A stretch of 64,000 nt of DNA, from positions 5,003,880-5,067,879 of the forward strand of contig CM036252.1 of NCBI GenBank assembly GCA_020698575.1, written 5' to 3'. The stretch's first letter is position 1. Each line of letters opens with the position of its first letter. A model generated the notes under the pieces. It saw only the letters and a list, made by a program, of their open reading frames with translations. It had not been told where the DNA came from and did no database searches. The translations under genes and the position numbers were made by a program. The stretch comes from Bostrychus sinensis (taxonomy: Eukaryota > Chordata > Actinopteri > Gobiiformes > Eleotridae). Positions 44,017 to 51,132 of the stretch are shown here, piece by piece.

Positions 44017-47000
44017 GATCAGACTGGAAAGAAAGCAATTTCAAGGGCATTTCATGACAGCTTCCTCTCATATTTAATCTTTTTTTTTTACATAAATCCA
44101 ATAAATACTTCTCTATTTCCAGAGGAGGGTGGAGTGGCCAAATACTGTAGCCCAGTGTTTCCCAACCTAGGGGTCCGCAAACACTTCACTGGCGCTACTT
44201 AGAAATATTTCATTGTTTGATAAAAAAAAATCTTAAACTATTCAAATGTATGACGAACAAGCAAGCACAAGTGAGATAAAAATAAGTAAGTTATATTTTT
44301 TGTTATGTATTTTGTGTTCACTGCAAAAAATGAATATCTAGCATTAGTTAAAATGACTTGAATTCAGATTATTACCCTTGATTTGAGTAAGGTTTTATTA
44401 AATTAGATTTATTTACTAATATGTCAGGATGATCTGACTTGTTTCAAATTATTCTTAGTCTTAATTTTAAGCCATTTTTACTCATTTCAAGCAAAATTAT
44501 CTGCCAATGGGGTAAGTGGAATTTTCTTACCCCACTGGCAGATAATTTTGCTTGAAATAAGTAAAAATGGCTTAAAATTAAGACAGAAATAATTTGAAAC
44601 AAGTCAAATATCTAGCCTAGTGAGTAAATAAATCTAATCTAGTAAAAAAAAACTCAAATCAAGGTTAAGTAATCTGAATTCAAGTCATTTTAACTAATGC
44701 TAGATATTCATTTTTTGCAGTGTTGATATTTTAAAGGGATTTTTTATTTTTATTTTAAAAATGCAGGATAATTAGCATTTACATACAATAATACAATACA
44801 AAATGCAGATGACCACTTTTTGAAAAAATTAAAACCTAAACAAATGAGCGAGTTACTCATGGTATGGCAAAAAAGGATGGTAACCACTGAAAAGTCATCC
44901 AAATAATTATTCAAGTAGAAGTAAAAAATTTATCAGGAAAAAACTATTGAAGTACTGGGGAAGTAATTGGAGTAACGTCTTATCTTCTTCTGGCTTTTTC
45001 CAGAAACTATGGGCCTTAAGTTGGGGACACACTCCACGATTTTCTCAGTCGTTACAGATTCTGAAAAGACCTAGGAGCACACACTAACGACTGGTTTCAG
45101 CAGATTTACTTCTGACGACTGAAAGACTGCGCCTCACACACTGCGAGATCTGCTGACGCCAACCAAACGCAGCAAACTCTCGCGAGAACTAAATGGTAAA
45201 CAAACATGGAGCTCCCTGGGTCGCTGTTGCCGTTGTGTGCGCAGCTATCTGTTTGGAAAAATGGAAAAAGAAAAAACGTGTATGTATCCAGTTTTGCTTG
45301 GGTAGCGCTCAACTTTCTTCGGTGTTTGCCATGGTCGTTTATGTTTTCTTCTTCAAATTTTCGCTCACGTGTCCTAGGCAGACAATGAGGACACTTGACG
45401 ATGTTGAATCTGTTCTCTGAAGGCTTTATTATAAAATCAGTTCACAGAAGATTCGTCTGGAAAACTAAAAAGTCTAAAACTGTCAATCAGTTACAGCAGT
45501 ACTTATACTGTAAATTGAGGTCGTACGGCTCATCATAGACCTTTTTTTTTTTTTATTTATATGGGACAGCGTGTATTAATGAACAGCAGCTAGTGCCGTA
45601 AATACACTGGATTATAGCTTAGAGCTAATTTCCATTCGTAGTCCCCACTCACATTCACAGCGGCTTCCTGCTGTTCCCCAGCGGTCTCCCATCCAGGAAC
45701 TGACCAGGCCCTACCCTGCTTAGCTTCTGAGGTCTGACGGGATCAGGCATCCACAAGGCAGGATGGCCTATGGATGTGGCAGTTCAATGTACATCATCTA
45801 ATTAATACTAATAACATCTTTTTGGTTCAACAGCTGCTGAACATCTCGAGTCAGCAACATTAACATCATAAGTCAGCAATATTGTTGATTTACAATGTAA
45901 ACGTGTACCATATGAACTGTATGAACTTGATAAGAAGGCACTGTAAAGTATATAACAATGCACAAAGTAATGTTCTCATTTCTAGGCCTTAAGAAGAACA
46001 GGTTTATTTTTTGTACAGCAAGCATAATGAGGTTAAAATTATTCACACCTATCAACTGTTTTTCATCGGCCGCTGGACTCCATGAGTTCCCAGTTGGATG
46101 TAAACAGCCCACACTACAGGAGTGTGCTCCAGAGTCGGTGTTTGATTGCTTGCGACTGACGTCAGGCCGTTTTTTTGCGCCGATTTGAGTCTTTGAACAT
46201 CACACACTAACTGGATTTCAGGGCTGACTGGTGATTACGATTCCCTGCAACTCGTGTTGACTGGCACAGACTCAGCGTAACTGTCAATCGTTATAAAATC
46301 TGGCAAAAAAATCGTGTTAGTGTGTCCCCAGCTTTAGGTGGAAAAGACCTGGGCATACAATGGTCACTTAGTCATAGGTTTGCCTTTTAAGTTTATTGAC
46401 TAAATGACAAATTTGTTTGTGTGACGGTCTGTTTTAGTGGGTGATGTTTGTTTTTTTTTACACTGCTTATCATATCTTATGCTCGACTGTGACTGCTGAA
46501 TATGTTTTATTTACTGTAGCCCTAATGGGTCAAAAACAAGTTCCTATTCTCGCTCCCTTTTCTTTCAGGTGTCGCCCATCCTGATGCAGCTGTCTCCATT
46601 TATCCAGGCTTTGGACTGGCACATATTTTGGCTGGAGTTTTTGGCTTTAGTCCTTTAGACCTCTTGTACTTGAGGCAGGGGAACTAACCATTTCACTAAG
46701 AGGATAGGCCGATACACATAAAGAAAAGGTCAGTGTTGTGTCAGTCCCAAGCCCGGATAAATAGAGAGGACTGTGTCAGGAAGGGCATCTGGTGTAAAAA
46801 CCTGTTCCAAAAATCAGTATGTGAATATCCGCACACTAGGGGGGCAGGATAATAACTGTGGCGACCCCAGAAAGGAAAGAAAACATTAAATACAATCAGC
46901 TTTTGAAAAAACTGGACCAGGATATCCAAAAACTCAGACTGAGTACTTTTACTACAACAATCTTTGTAGTGCCGTCGTAGTACAGAGTATTTACAGAGAG

Positions 47001-49306
47001 AGAGAGGTTACACAGATGTGTTTATTAAATGTTTAACACCAGGTTTTGAAGTTAAAACTCTCTGTCCTCCAGCGTTTGCCCCCAGCTCGAGTTTTTAGCA
47101 GCTCTTCTCTTTTTATAACAAGGCTTTGGGGGATTTTAACACGGTCTCCAGCAGCTGTTTTGTTACTTTTTTTATGTCGAGCTGGAATATGACATTAGTA
47201 AAAAGTTGGATTCAAGGTCGTTTTCAGATTACAGAACGGGGGCAGCCATGGGGAGGAATGTGAATGTTGGAGTTGGGAAAAGATATAACATAAGTTGGGA
47301 CAAAGATATTAAAAAACTAATCTGGTTGATAAAAACATTTTTATAGTGGACAGAAAACTAAACTAGGCCTTAAACAGGACCAAACTGGGACTAACCAGAA
47401 TTATTTCGGTATTAGGTTTAGGTCTCATTTAGTCCTATTTTTTTTTTTTGAATTTATTCTCAATTTAGTGCTGGTTTAGATTTGATATAAGCGTGGTCTA
47501 CTCCTGGCTCAGTCCTGATAGAGTTTTGACTTAGATTAATACTGGTTTTACTCGGACTTAGACACAATTTAGTTCTAGTTTAGACCTGGTTTTGTTTTTA
47601 TTTATTTTACTTTTTAGTCACACCTTTCACCCTAAGCACAAAAAATTGCACCAATAAAGCCTGCCATAGAAAAAATTTCTAATAGTCAATAATTTCATTT
47701 TTTTTATGGTTACAGTTATTAACTTAAGTCGTCATCATACATGGCAAAAAATAATTTTGTTTATGAAATTCAAATTTCATAAACAGAATACATTTTTAAT
47801 TATCTATTATGTAATTTTTCTATTGCAGTGCATTTTTTTTGTGCCTTAGGACAAAAAGTGACTAAAAATGTTTCATCTGCCACTACACAAATATTTAAAA
47901 TCTAATAAAATCAATCAAGATAACAATTTTTGACACTCTCAAGCTCTGATTATCCACCACAAAATCTAATTTGCATTTATAGAAATAAAAAAAAATCTAT
48001 TTTTTCAGATTTTTTTTTCCATAATTTGAAATCAATTGGGGGAAAACAATGGAATTGAAGGGGTTAACTACATACACACCAACTCATTTCTCAACAAACA
48101 CTTTCACACCAATTTATGACACCCTAAAACACACCCAAATCATTTTAGTTCAAAAAATGTTTTTTATTTGCCTTGTAGGCTTGATCATTTATACAAACAC
48201 TAATGTGGCCATCTCCACATTTGTACCTCTGTCTACCATATATGGGGAAATGGCGCCACCTAGTAAAAAACAATAAAAACTAAAATTCCAATCCCTCACT
48301 GTCATGAATCCATGAAATACTTGATAAAAATGTGAAATTATCTTGCAGTGACAGTGTATTCTAAAAATGTCGTTTGAATGGGAATCAATGGCACAAAAAA
48401 ATGGCTTAGGGCTAAAGGTGTGACTATTTTTTAGACACCTTTTTAATGAAAATCAAAAAATTCATCCAAAAATACACACTGGAGGCAAAATCTGTGCCAT
48501 TTGAATCAATACAGCAAAAGTTATCCACAAAAAACAGCTGCAAAACATCAAAAAAATGTCTTAGGGCTGTAGGAGGGTTAAACCAGTTCACTACTTACAA
48601 GATTTTCTTTCAGCACTAAAATTCAACAGAAATGGACATTTATTCTCAAAATGTTCCAGAGCAGTATATGCGTGTTTAAGTAAAATAAAACTAATGCTGA
48701 AGTGAGAAAGTGCGTACGTACCCACAGCGAGGTTAGCGATGAAGAAGTTGGTGACGGTGCGCAGCGTCTTGAAGCGGTAGATGACATAGATGACCAGAGA
48801 ATTACCCAGAACCCCCAGCACTATGATGGTGCTGTAGGCCAGGATCAGCACCACCTGCAGGCAGCGACAAGAACAACCGCGTTACCTGTTACCGAATTTA
48901 AGAAAGTTAACTAAGAGTAGGGCTGATAAAAAAATAAGCGATAACTGGAAAAGACGGTGTTGCAGGTTTACAGAAAATACAAATCATTTTTTTCTAGACG
49001 CAATTGCTCAAAATCTGACTACTTTTTGAGTTACCATGGAAACAAACCAACAACAAAAAACTAAAACATAAACTCTTTGGCGGAAGTAAAGATCTCTGTT
49101 TTTACCTGGACGCTGAGCAGCCGAATGGTGTCCTCGGGGAAGTTCATCCCCTCGAACAGAACCGTTGGTAAAGCGGTTGCCATGGCTCCGCCCCCTCCGA
49201 GCTCGTAGTCATGGTAACCCCCCAGGTTGCCGAGGGCGTCGTCGGGCAGCGGCAGGAGGCCAGGCCTGCCCTCCGTGGAGTTGGCTTCATCCAAAATGGC
49301 CTCCAT
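27631..49306 (-). CDS. Neuropeptide Y/PYY receptor, Y2 class (five coding exons)
   Basis: Complement join 49106-49306, 48722-48854, 30427-30592, 30074-30224, 27631-28251. All four introns are GT-AG, and the phases agree (0, 1, 2, 0). The 423-residue product is a class A GPCR for NPY-family peptides, expected at the plasma membrane and Gi/o-coupled by family knowledge. Visible features are an N-glycosylation site at N9, TM1 with GNSLV near residue 85, TM2 LAVAD (D113), Cys140 and Cys219 for the conserved disulfide, DRHRC at 164-168, SWLP at 297-300, NPLLY at 338-342 and Cys359 as a likely palmitoylation site. Human NPY2R is 381 residues; the excess is in the C-tail. DRHRC favours Y2 over Y7. 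The split coding region favours the fish Y2-2 paralogue, and that paralogue call is an inference. Confidence 0.9.
28395..30056 (-). repeat. 22-bp minisatellite filling receptor intron 4
   Basis: About 75 tandem copies of a 22-bp unit (plus strand gtcagagggagcagagg plus gagag-type variants) occupy most of the 1.8-kb intron between exons 4 and 5. On the transcribed strand the unit is pyrimidine-rich with a CTCTGAC motif, and most copies contain no AG dinucleotide. Variants include gaggaaaag and gggcttc forms. The unit length is twice 11 bp. Confidence 0.95.
30074..30224 (-). CDS. Y2-like receptor exon 4 (TM4 region)
   Basis: A 151-base exon bounded by acceptor GTTCAG and donor GTACCT. It completes the DRHR codon (AG from exon 3 plus G), then encodes CIVYHLETRMRK, TM4 (GVIALTWVLSAVLASPLAIF) and the start of extracellular loop 2. 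SPLAIFREY is shared with known Y2 receptors. Confidence 0.93.
30258..30425. repeat. 11-bp minisatellite filling receptor intron 3
   Basis: About 15 tandem copies of ctggttcagtc, with two ggtttagtcc variants, occupy nearly all of the 202-base intron 3. The array runs right up to the donor end of exon 3. It is the same motif family as the large intergenic arrays. Confidence 0.93.
30427..30592 (-). CDS. Y2-like receptor exon 3 (TM2-TM3)
   Basis: A 166-base exon. It begins with CG, completing the Ala codon of LAVAD, and encodes DLLVNTLCLPFTL, the first extracellular loop with GEWKFGSTLC, TM3 (YAQGLAVHVSTVTLNVIAL) and DRH. It ends in AG before donor GTACTG. The acceptor TCTCGTAG belongs to the last unit of the adjoining 42-bp array, so the exact 5' boundary is one of a ladder of equivalent sites; homology to Y2 receptors selects the exon-proximal one. 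Confidence 0.92.
30587..31320 (-). repeat. 42-bp minisatellite containing repeated exon 3 acceptor sites
   Basis: Seventeen 42-bp intervals lie between the acceptor of exon 3 and an outermost copy near 31304, giving 18 acceptor-like sites in total. On the minus strand each unit holds TTCTAAC (branch-point-like), then about 20 bases ending in TCTCGTAG, then CGGACC, the first bases of exon 3. Variants keep the AG (TACAAG and TATGAG forms on the plus strand become CTTGTAG and CTCATAG). In the exon frame the array is stop-free and adds 14 residues per unit (ADLSLVLTRFWSLV). One related partial unit lies at about 32262-32340. Plus-strand frames here are artefacts. Confidence 0.95.
31321..33715. 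other. Intron 2 interval with few features
   Basis: No gene. It holds the dispersed partial copy of the 42-bp unit at 32262-32340 and a possible short TIR element at about 32836-33126 (aggactgtagtcgacc at the left, ccctagtcct at the right), which I could not confirm. The 144-codon minus frame at 31551-31985 is unrecognised. Confidence 0.4.
33720..34260 (+). repeat. Degenerate 11-mer array in intron 2
   Basis: Loose tandem of ggtttagacct, ggtttagtcct and more diverged units, interrupted by agattctgtcatagtttcg-type blocks that recur at about 33825, 33973 and 34145. This implies a degenerate higher-order unit of roughly 150-170 bp. Confidence 0.75.
34798..35038. mobile_element. Palindromic MITE (CACTGCAAAAA ends), copy 1
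   Basis: Starts CACTGCAAAAATCAATATCTAC and ends with its inverted counterpart (GTAGATATTGATTTTTTGCAGTG). It is shorter and more diverged than the copies at 44319-44722 and 54310-54699, and has lost part of the internal palindrome. It is non-coding and sits inside the 11-mer element copy B. Confidence 0.75.
35160..39060 (+). repeat. 33-bp higher-order minisatellite (3 x 11 bp), about 118 copies
   Basis: A highly regular 33-bp unit made of three 11-mer relatives: tagacctgccg, tagtcctggtt, tactcttggtt. A rare tacttttgg variant appears at 36001, 37156 and 37981. The offsets of 1155 and 825 bp are exactly 35 and 25 units, so the array grew by duplication of large in-register blocks. It lies inside receptor intron 2. 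Confidence 0.96.
39263..39813. other. Non-coding interval with a fragment of the 11-mer element end
   Basis: At about 39645-39715 cagtggttctcagactgtgg with the cccactggtggtac block is another copy of the left end of the array-bearing element, here without an array behind it. No gene seen. Confidence 0.5.
40383..40720 (-). pseudogene. Penelope-like element C-terminal (GIY-YIG region) fragment
   Basis: The minus strand reads NVVYSIHCSENC (about 40648-40683), then HLKATGHSFED. Further on it reads ERGVKEAIFVKKDKPSLNRN, then GLRYNLPSVYN (about 40383-40486). These blocks are characteristic of the C-terminal region of fish Penelope-like retroelements around the GIY-YIG endonuclease. The YIGET core is scrambled and the blocks lie in different frames with stops, so it is dead. 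It interrupts pogo copy 3. Confidence 0.65.
40861..40992 (+). pseudogene. Pogo-like transposase acidic C-terminus (copy 3)
   Basis: In the frame stopping at 40990-40992 this encodes DESDRSNTNRDN, then FLRLFNSDTEEDDFSGF and an acidic end (QEEDE). It aligns with the tails in copies 1, 4 and 5. The upstream catalytic part is missing. The overlapping 136-codon frame at 40514-40924 is in a different frame and is a shadow of the Penelope insert. Confidence 0.65.
41179..41480 (+). pseudogene. 3' end of a LINE (L2/CR1-like)
   Basis: Begins with VTLVKKAQLRLYFLRLL, resembling the KKAQQRLYFLR block near the C-terminus of fish LINE reverse-transcriptase proteins. It is followed by a degenerate 3' region and ends in acaatgacaataaatctattctattc, a typical LINE tail. 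It is heavily truncated at the 5' side and broken by stops. Confidence 0.5.
41500..42580 (+). repeat. 11-bp minisatellite with tctcatttaag higher-order marker
   Basis: Mostly ggtttagtcct units. From about 41930 a variant block (tctcatttaagacct) recurs at intervals that are multiples of about 11 bp, giving 33-66-bp higher-order units. The first 400 bp are much more degenerate. A poly-T run interrupts at about 41729. Confidence 0.88.
42683..42737. repeat. (AGT)n microsatellite, left half
   Basis: About 18 agt triplets ending at the pogo copy 4 insertion. The repeat continues at 43636-43682 after the element, so the transposon landed inside one microsatellite. Confidence 0.95.
42738..43635 (+). 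mobile_element. Pogo-type element, copy 4, inserted in (AGT)n
   Basis: Starts CCGTATTTTCACGACC and ends CATGAAAATACGG, with TA from the microsatellite on both sides. Subterminal gtgcgccc words occur at both ends. It carries the longest transposase piece of the set (42936-43400) but lacks the N-terminal DNA-binding and most of the catalytic region, so it is an internal-deletion derivative. Confidence 0.88.
42936..43400 (+). pseudogene. Pogo/Tigger-like transposase, C-terminal fragment
   Basis: A 154-codon frame with ELQPLDIGMNRAFKVRLR, WERWMTDGEH and RRASYATICEWIVDA, then an acidic tail (SDTEDEDFDGF). ELQPLDIGxNRAFK is the distal part of the DDE_1 (pogo/Tigger) transposase domain. The helix-turn-helix domains and the first acidic catalytic residues are not present. 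Product function is therefore unlikely, though the reading frame is intact to its stop. Confidence 0.75.
43636..43682. repeat. (AGT)n microsatellite, right half
   Basis: About 15 agt triplets directly after pogo copy 4; the continuation of 42683-42737. Confidence 0.95.
43924..44013. repeat. (CA)45 dinucleotide microsatellite
   Basis: About 90 bases of uninterrupted ca repeat. The poly-Cys/Val minus-strand frames across it are artefacts. Confidence 0.97.
44153..44889. mobile_element. Probable hAT-type element with nested palindromic MITE
   Basis: The left end CAGTGTTTCCCAACCTAGG and the right end ggatggtaaccactg (reverse complement CAGTGGTTACCATCC) form imperfect hAT-style inverted ends. The flanking 8-mers do not match, so the target duplication has decayed or the right boundary is wrong. 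The palindromic MITE occupies 44319-44722. Confidence 0.5.
44319..44722. mobile_element. Palindromic MITE (CACTGCAAAAA ends), copy 2
   Basis: A 404-bp element that is one large inverted repeat. The left arm runs from CACTGCAAAAAATGAATATC to ctgccaatggggtaag. A short loop (about tggaatttt) follows, and the right arm returns as its near-complement to the end TTTTTTGCAGTG. It could fold as a roughly 190-bp hairpin. It has no coding potential. It is closely related to 54310-54699. Confidence 0.88.
45193..45330 (+). pseudogene. Harbinger-type transposase N-terminal remnant
   Basis: The plus-strand frame reads AVAVVCAAICLEKWKKKKR. It resembles the first exon of Harbinger-family transposases (hydrophobic VCAAI followed by a Lys/Arg run), and lies within the TTA-flanked element. 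The remainder of the protein is absent. Confidence 0.45.
45541..45780 (-). mobile_element. 5S rRNA-derived SINE (SINE3 type)
   Basis: The minus strand from about 45775 reads ggccatcctgccttg, then gcctgatcccgtcag, then aagctaagcagggtagggcc and tcctggatgggagacc. This is a diverged 5S rRNA including its internal promoter region. It is followed by a unique tail and an A-rich end (poly-T at 45542-45554 on the plus strand). The head-tail-polyA structure marks a 5S-derived SINE rather than a working 5S gene. Confidence 0.8.
46540..46895. mobile_element. Probable SINE/LINE tail fragment
   Basis: Contains ctgtgtcaggaagggcatctgg, then gtgtaaaaacctgttcc and tgtggcgaccccagaaagg. These are motifs common in the 3' tails of teleost SINEs and their partner LINEs. 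No intact RNA polymerase III promoter was identified, so class and boundaries are uncertain. Confidence 0.4.
46896..48721. other. Intron 2 interval, mostly unique AT-rich sequence
   Basis: No gene. Sparse single 11-mer family units occur at about 47350-47600. The 75-codon frame at 48049-48276 is not recognisable. Confidence 0.4.
48722..48854 (-). CDS. Y2-like receptor exon 2 (TM1 to start of TM2)
   Basis: A 133-base exon after acceptor CTGCAG. It encodes VVLILAYSTIIVLGVLGNS (TM1), YRFKTLRTVTNFFIANLAV and the first base of the following Ala codon, then donor GTACGT. LRTVTNFFIANLAVADLLVN across the junction with exon 3 is a Y2-class signature. Confidence 0.94.
49106..49306 (-). CDS. Y2-like receptor exon 1 (extracellular N-terminus)
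   Basis: Begins at ATG 49306-49304 in a strong context (CCAAAATGG). It encodes 67 residues: an acidic N-terminus with one N-glycosylation sequon (NST at residues 9-11) and a Gly-rich stretch, ending in SVQ before donor GTAAAA. Intron 1 is 251 bases. N-termini of this family are poorly conserved; the SVQ-VVLILAY junction with exon 2 is what anchors the exon. Confidence 0.85.
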
Positions 49307-49312
49307 TTTGGG

Positions 49313-49339
49313 TCACGGCAGCGAACGTCTCAGCGCCAT
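49313..49339 (-). promoter_or_regulatory. Upstream ORF of eight codons in the receptor 5' leader
   Basis: An ATG in good context (GAAATGG) at 49339 opens a frame MALRRSLP that stops at 49315-49313, only six bases before the receptor start codon. It sits downstream of the candidate 3' splice site (49348), so it would be part of the mature leader. Such a close uORF could limit initiation at the receptor ATG; that effect is inferred. Confidence 0.5.
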
Positions 49340-49346
49340 TTCACTC

Positions 49347-49366
49347 ACTGAGGGAAGAAAGAAAAC
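49347..49366 (-). promoter_or_regulatory. Candidate 3' splice site for a 5' UTR intron
   Basis: The minus strand reads a pyrimidine tract (TTTTCTTTCTTCCCTCAG) ending at 49348, just upstream of the uORF and start codon. This suggests that the start-codon exon is not the first exon and that a non-coding 5' exon lies further upstream. That exon was not identified. Confidence 0.45.
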
Positions 49367-49725
49367 CTGGGTGAGTCGGGTTTAGAGCTAGGTCTAGAAC
49401 CGGTCTAGACCTGGTTTATTTAGGTTTGTTCTCAGTGTTTAATGCAGAAAATTTGCCAGTTAAGGTGGTAGCCAACTCATTGTGCCTCCAAATTGTGTAC
49501 CAACAAATTAATGTCATTAATATGCCCCACTTACAACTCCTAAATGCCACAGAAAGTTATTTTATTTTTGTTAAATAAATCCTTTTGAGGAAACTGCATC
49601 ATAAAAGCATTCAAATTGGGTTTCAAGTAAAATTTAAATATTACTTTAAATGGCCTAAATTGAATGGTAATCAACGTGGTGAGTGCTTAAGGTGGCCACC
49701 AGAAACACTGCCTTGTTCTTGATAC
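49367..49725. other. Upstream flank of the receptor gene
   Basis: No recognisable element apart from two or three degenerate 11-mer units at about 49380-49420. The promoter could be here or further right. Confidence 0.35.
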
Positions 49726-49727
49726 AA

Positions 49728-49745
49728 TATATATATATATATATA
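49728..49745. repeat. (AT)n microsatellite, left flank of the R4-type insertion
   Basis: Nine at repeats directly before the tRNA-like head. A longer (TA)n run lies on the other side of the insertion (50987-51051), so the inserted unit sits within TA-repeat DNA. Confidence 0.85.
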
Positions 49746-49955
49746 TTGCGGCTGCGACTTTCACACAGGGGACCCGGGTTCACATCCCGGCCGAGGCGAA
49801 TACCGACTTCCAGTGTGGGTCCTTAGGCAAGACCCTTTGCGCTATTGCCTACCTCATATATAATGATGATGAGAGACAAAGAATTACGAGACATACCGGC
49901 TCAGACGTCGCCCGGTCAAACAAGGTCTGCGTCAGGTGTTGGGGAACCAGAGCAG
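49746..49955 (+). mobile_element. tRNA-like SINE head joined to the LINE 3' end
   Basis: Contains gggttcacatcccggccg, which resembles an RNA polymerase III B box within a tRNA T-arm, followed by a ggtccttaggcaagacccttt SINE-type block. It continues without a break into the R4/Dong-type ORF at about 49955 (GGFHPKS). Either a SINE was joined to a 5'-truncated LINE or this is the composite structure of a SINE that uses a LINE tail. Confidence 0.5.
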
Positions 49956-50957
49956 CCTGGAGGGTTCCACCCCAAATCCTGCACCCTGAGACTGTACACT
50001 AAGCGCAAGGAAGGAGGCAGAGGACTGGTGAGTGTCAGAACCACTGTCCAGGATGAAACATCCAAGATCCTTGACTACATCAGGAAGATGGCCTCAACAG
50101 ATGAAGTTCTCAGTGAATGTCTCAGGCAGTGGAAAACAGAGGACGAGGTGCTGGAGGAACCGTCATGGGAGGAAAAGCCCCTACATGGGATGTACCATCG
50201 ACAGATAACTGAAGTGGCTGACATCGAGAAATCCTACCAATGGCTAGAAAGGGCTGGACTGAAGGACAGCACAGAGGCACTGATCATGGCTGCACAGGAG
50301 CAGGCCTTGAGCACCAGAGCAATAGAGGCCCAGATCTACCACACAAGACAAGACCCCAGGTGCAGACTGTGCAAAGAGGCCCCTGAGACAATCCAGCACA
50401 TAACTGCAGGCTGTAAGATGCTGGCAGGGAAAGCATACATGGAGCGTCATAACCAAGTGGCTGGTATAGTGTACAGGAACATCTGTGCAGAGTACAGTCT
50501 GGAAGTCCCGAGGTCAAGATGGGAAACACCTCCAAAGGTGATAGAGAATGACCGAGCTAAGATCCTGTGGGACTTCCAGATCCAGACAGACAAAATGGTA
50601 GTGGCGAACCAACCGGACATTGTGGTGATGGACAAACAGCAGAGGAAAGCCGTTGTGGTTGACATCGCAATAAGCGATTGTAACATCAGGAAAAAGGAAC
50701 ACGAGAAACTGGAGAAGTACCAAGGCCTCAAAGAAGAACTTGAGAAGGCCTGGAAAGTGAAGGCAACAGTGGTGCCCGTGGTCATCGGAGCACTCGGGGC
50801 AATAACCCCCAAACTGGAAGAGTGGCTACAGCAGATCCCAGGAAAAAACATCAGACATCTCAGTCCAGAAGAGCGCAGTCCTAGGAACAGCAAAGATACT
50901 GCGCAGAACCCTCAAGCTCCCAGGCCTCTGGTAGAGGACCCGAGCTTGGATGGATGA
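49845..50957 (+). pseudogene. R4/Dong (Rex6-like) LINE ORF, C-terminal part with restriction-like endonuclease
   Basis: A 370-codon frame. LINE homology seems to begin near codon 38 (GGFHPKSCTLRLYTKRKEGG); the N-terminal codons come from the adjoining SINE-like DNA. A zinc knuckle CRLCKEAPETIQHITAGC (C-x2-C-x8-H-x4-C) is followed by QPDIVVMDKQQRKAVVVD, a PD-x14-D motif of the restriction-like endonuclease used by R2/R4-type LINEs. The reverse transcriptase domain is missing, so the copy is 5'-truncated. The frame is intact to its stop, suggesting recent insertion. It lies between two TA microsatellites. Confidence 0.8.
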
Positions 50958-50983
50958 AACCTCCCGCGGAGGGCGAGAGGACA

Positions 50984-50986
<3 letters not shown>

Positions 50987-51051
<65 letters not shown>
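50987..51051. repeat. (TA)n microsatellite
   Basis: About 32 ta dinucleotides immediately after the LINE 3' tail (gaggacaatttt). Confidence 0.95.
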
Positions 51052-51055
<4 letters not shown>

Positions 51056-51132
51056 AAATTGTAATTTTACTATTCAACTATATTTTTTTCTAGTCTTAAG
51101 AGTGGGTTAGAGCATTGGTCTGATTTACAGTA

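Larger units (their letters stand above)
45019..46333. mobile_element. PIF/Harbinger-like element with TTA target duplication
   Basis: Starts AGTTGGGGACACACT and ends AGTGTGTCCCCAGCT, a 15-bp inverted repeat with one mismatch, flanked by TTA on both sides (45016-45018, 46334-46336). It contains a transposase-like remnant on the plus strand (45193-45330) and has been invaded by the 5S-derived SINE at 45541-45780. Confidence 0.78.

Noticed and set aside
43691..44101. 136-codon minus-strand frame with a Cys-Val run
   Set aside because: Created by the (CA)n microsatellite.
45690..45775. Functional 5S rRNA gene
   Set aside because: Diverged from 5S, with a non-5S tail and an A-rich end; fits a 5S-derived SINE.
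27631..49306. Assignment of the receptor to Y7 or Y1
   Set aside because: DRHRC after TM3, LRTVTNFFIANLAVAD and the VCTEKWPG loop match Y2; my recollection is that Y7 has DRYRC, and Y1-type receptors differ in these blocks.
49760..49800. tRNA gene
   Set aside because: Only a B-box-like T-arm is present; no cloverleaf or acceptor stem could be drawn.
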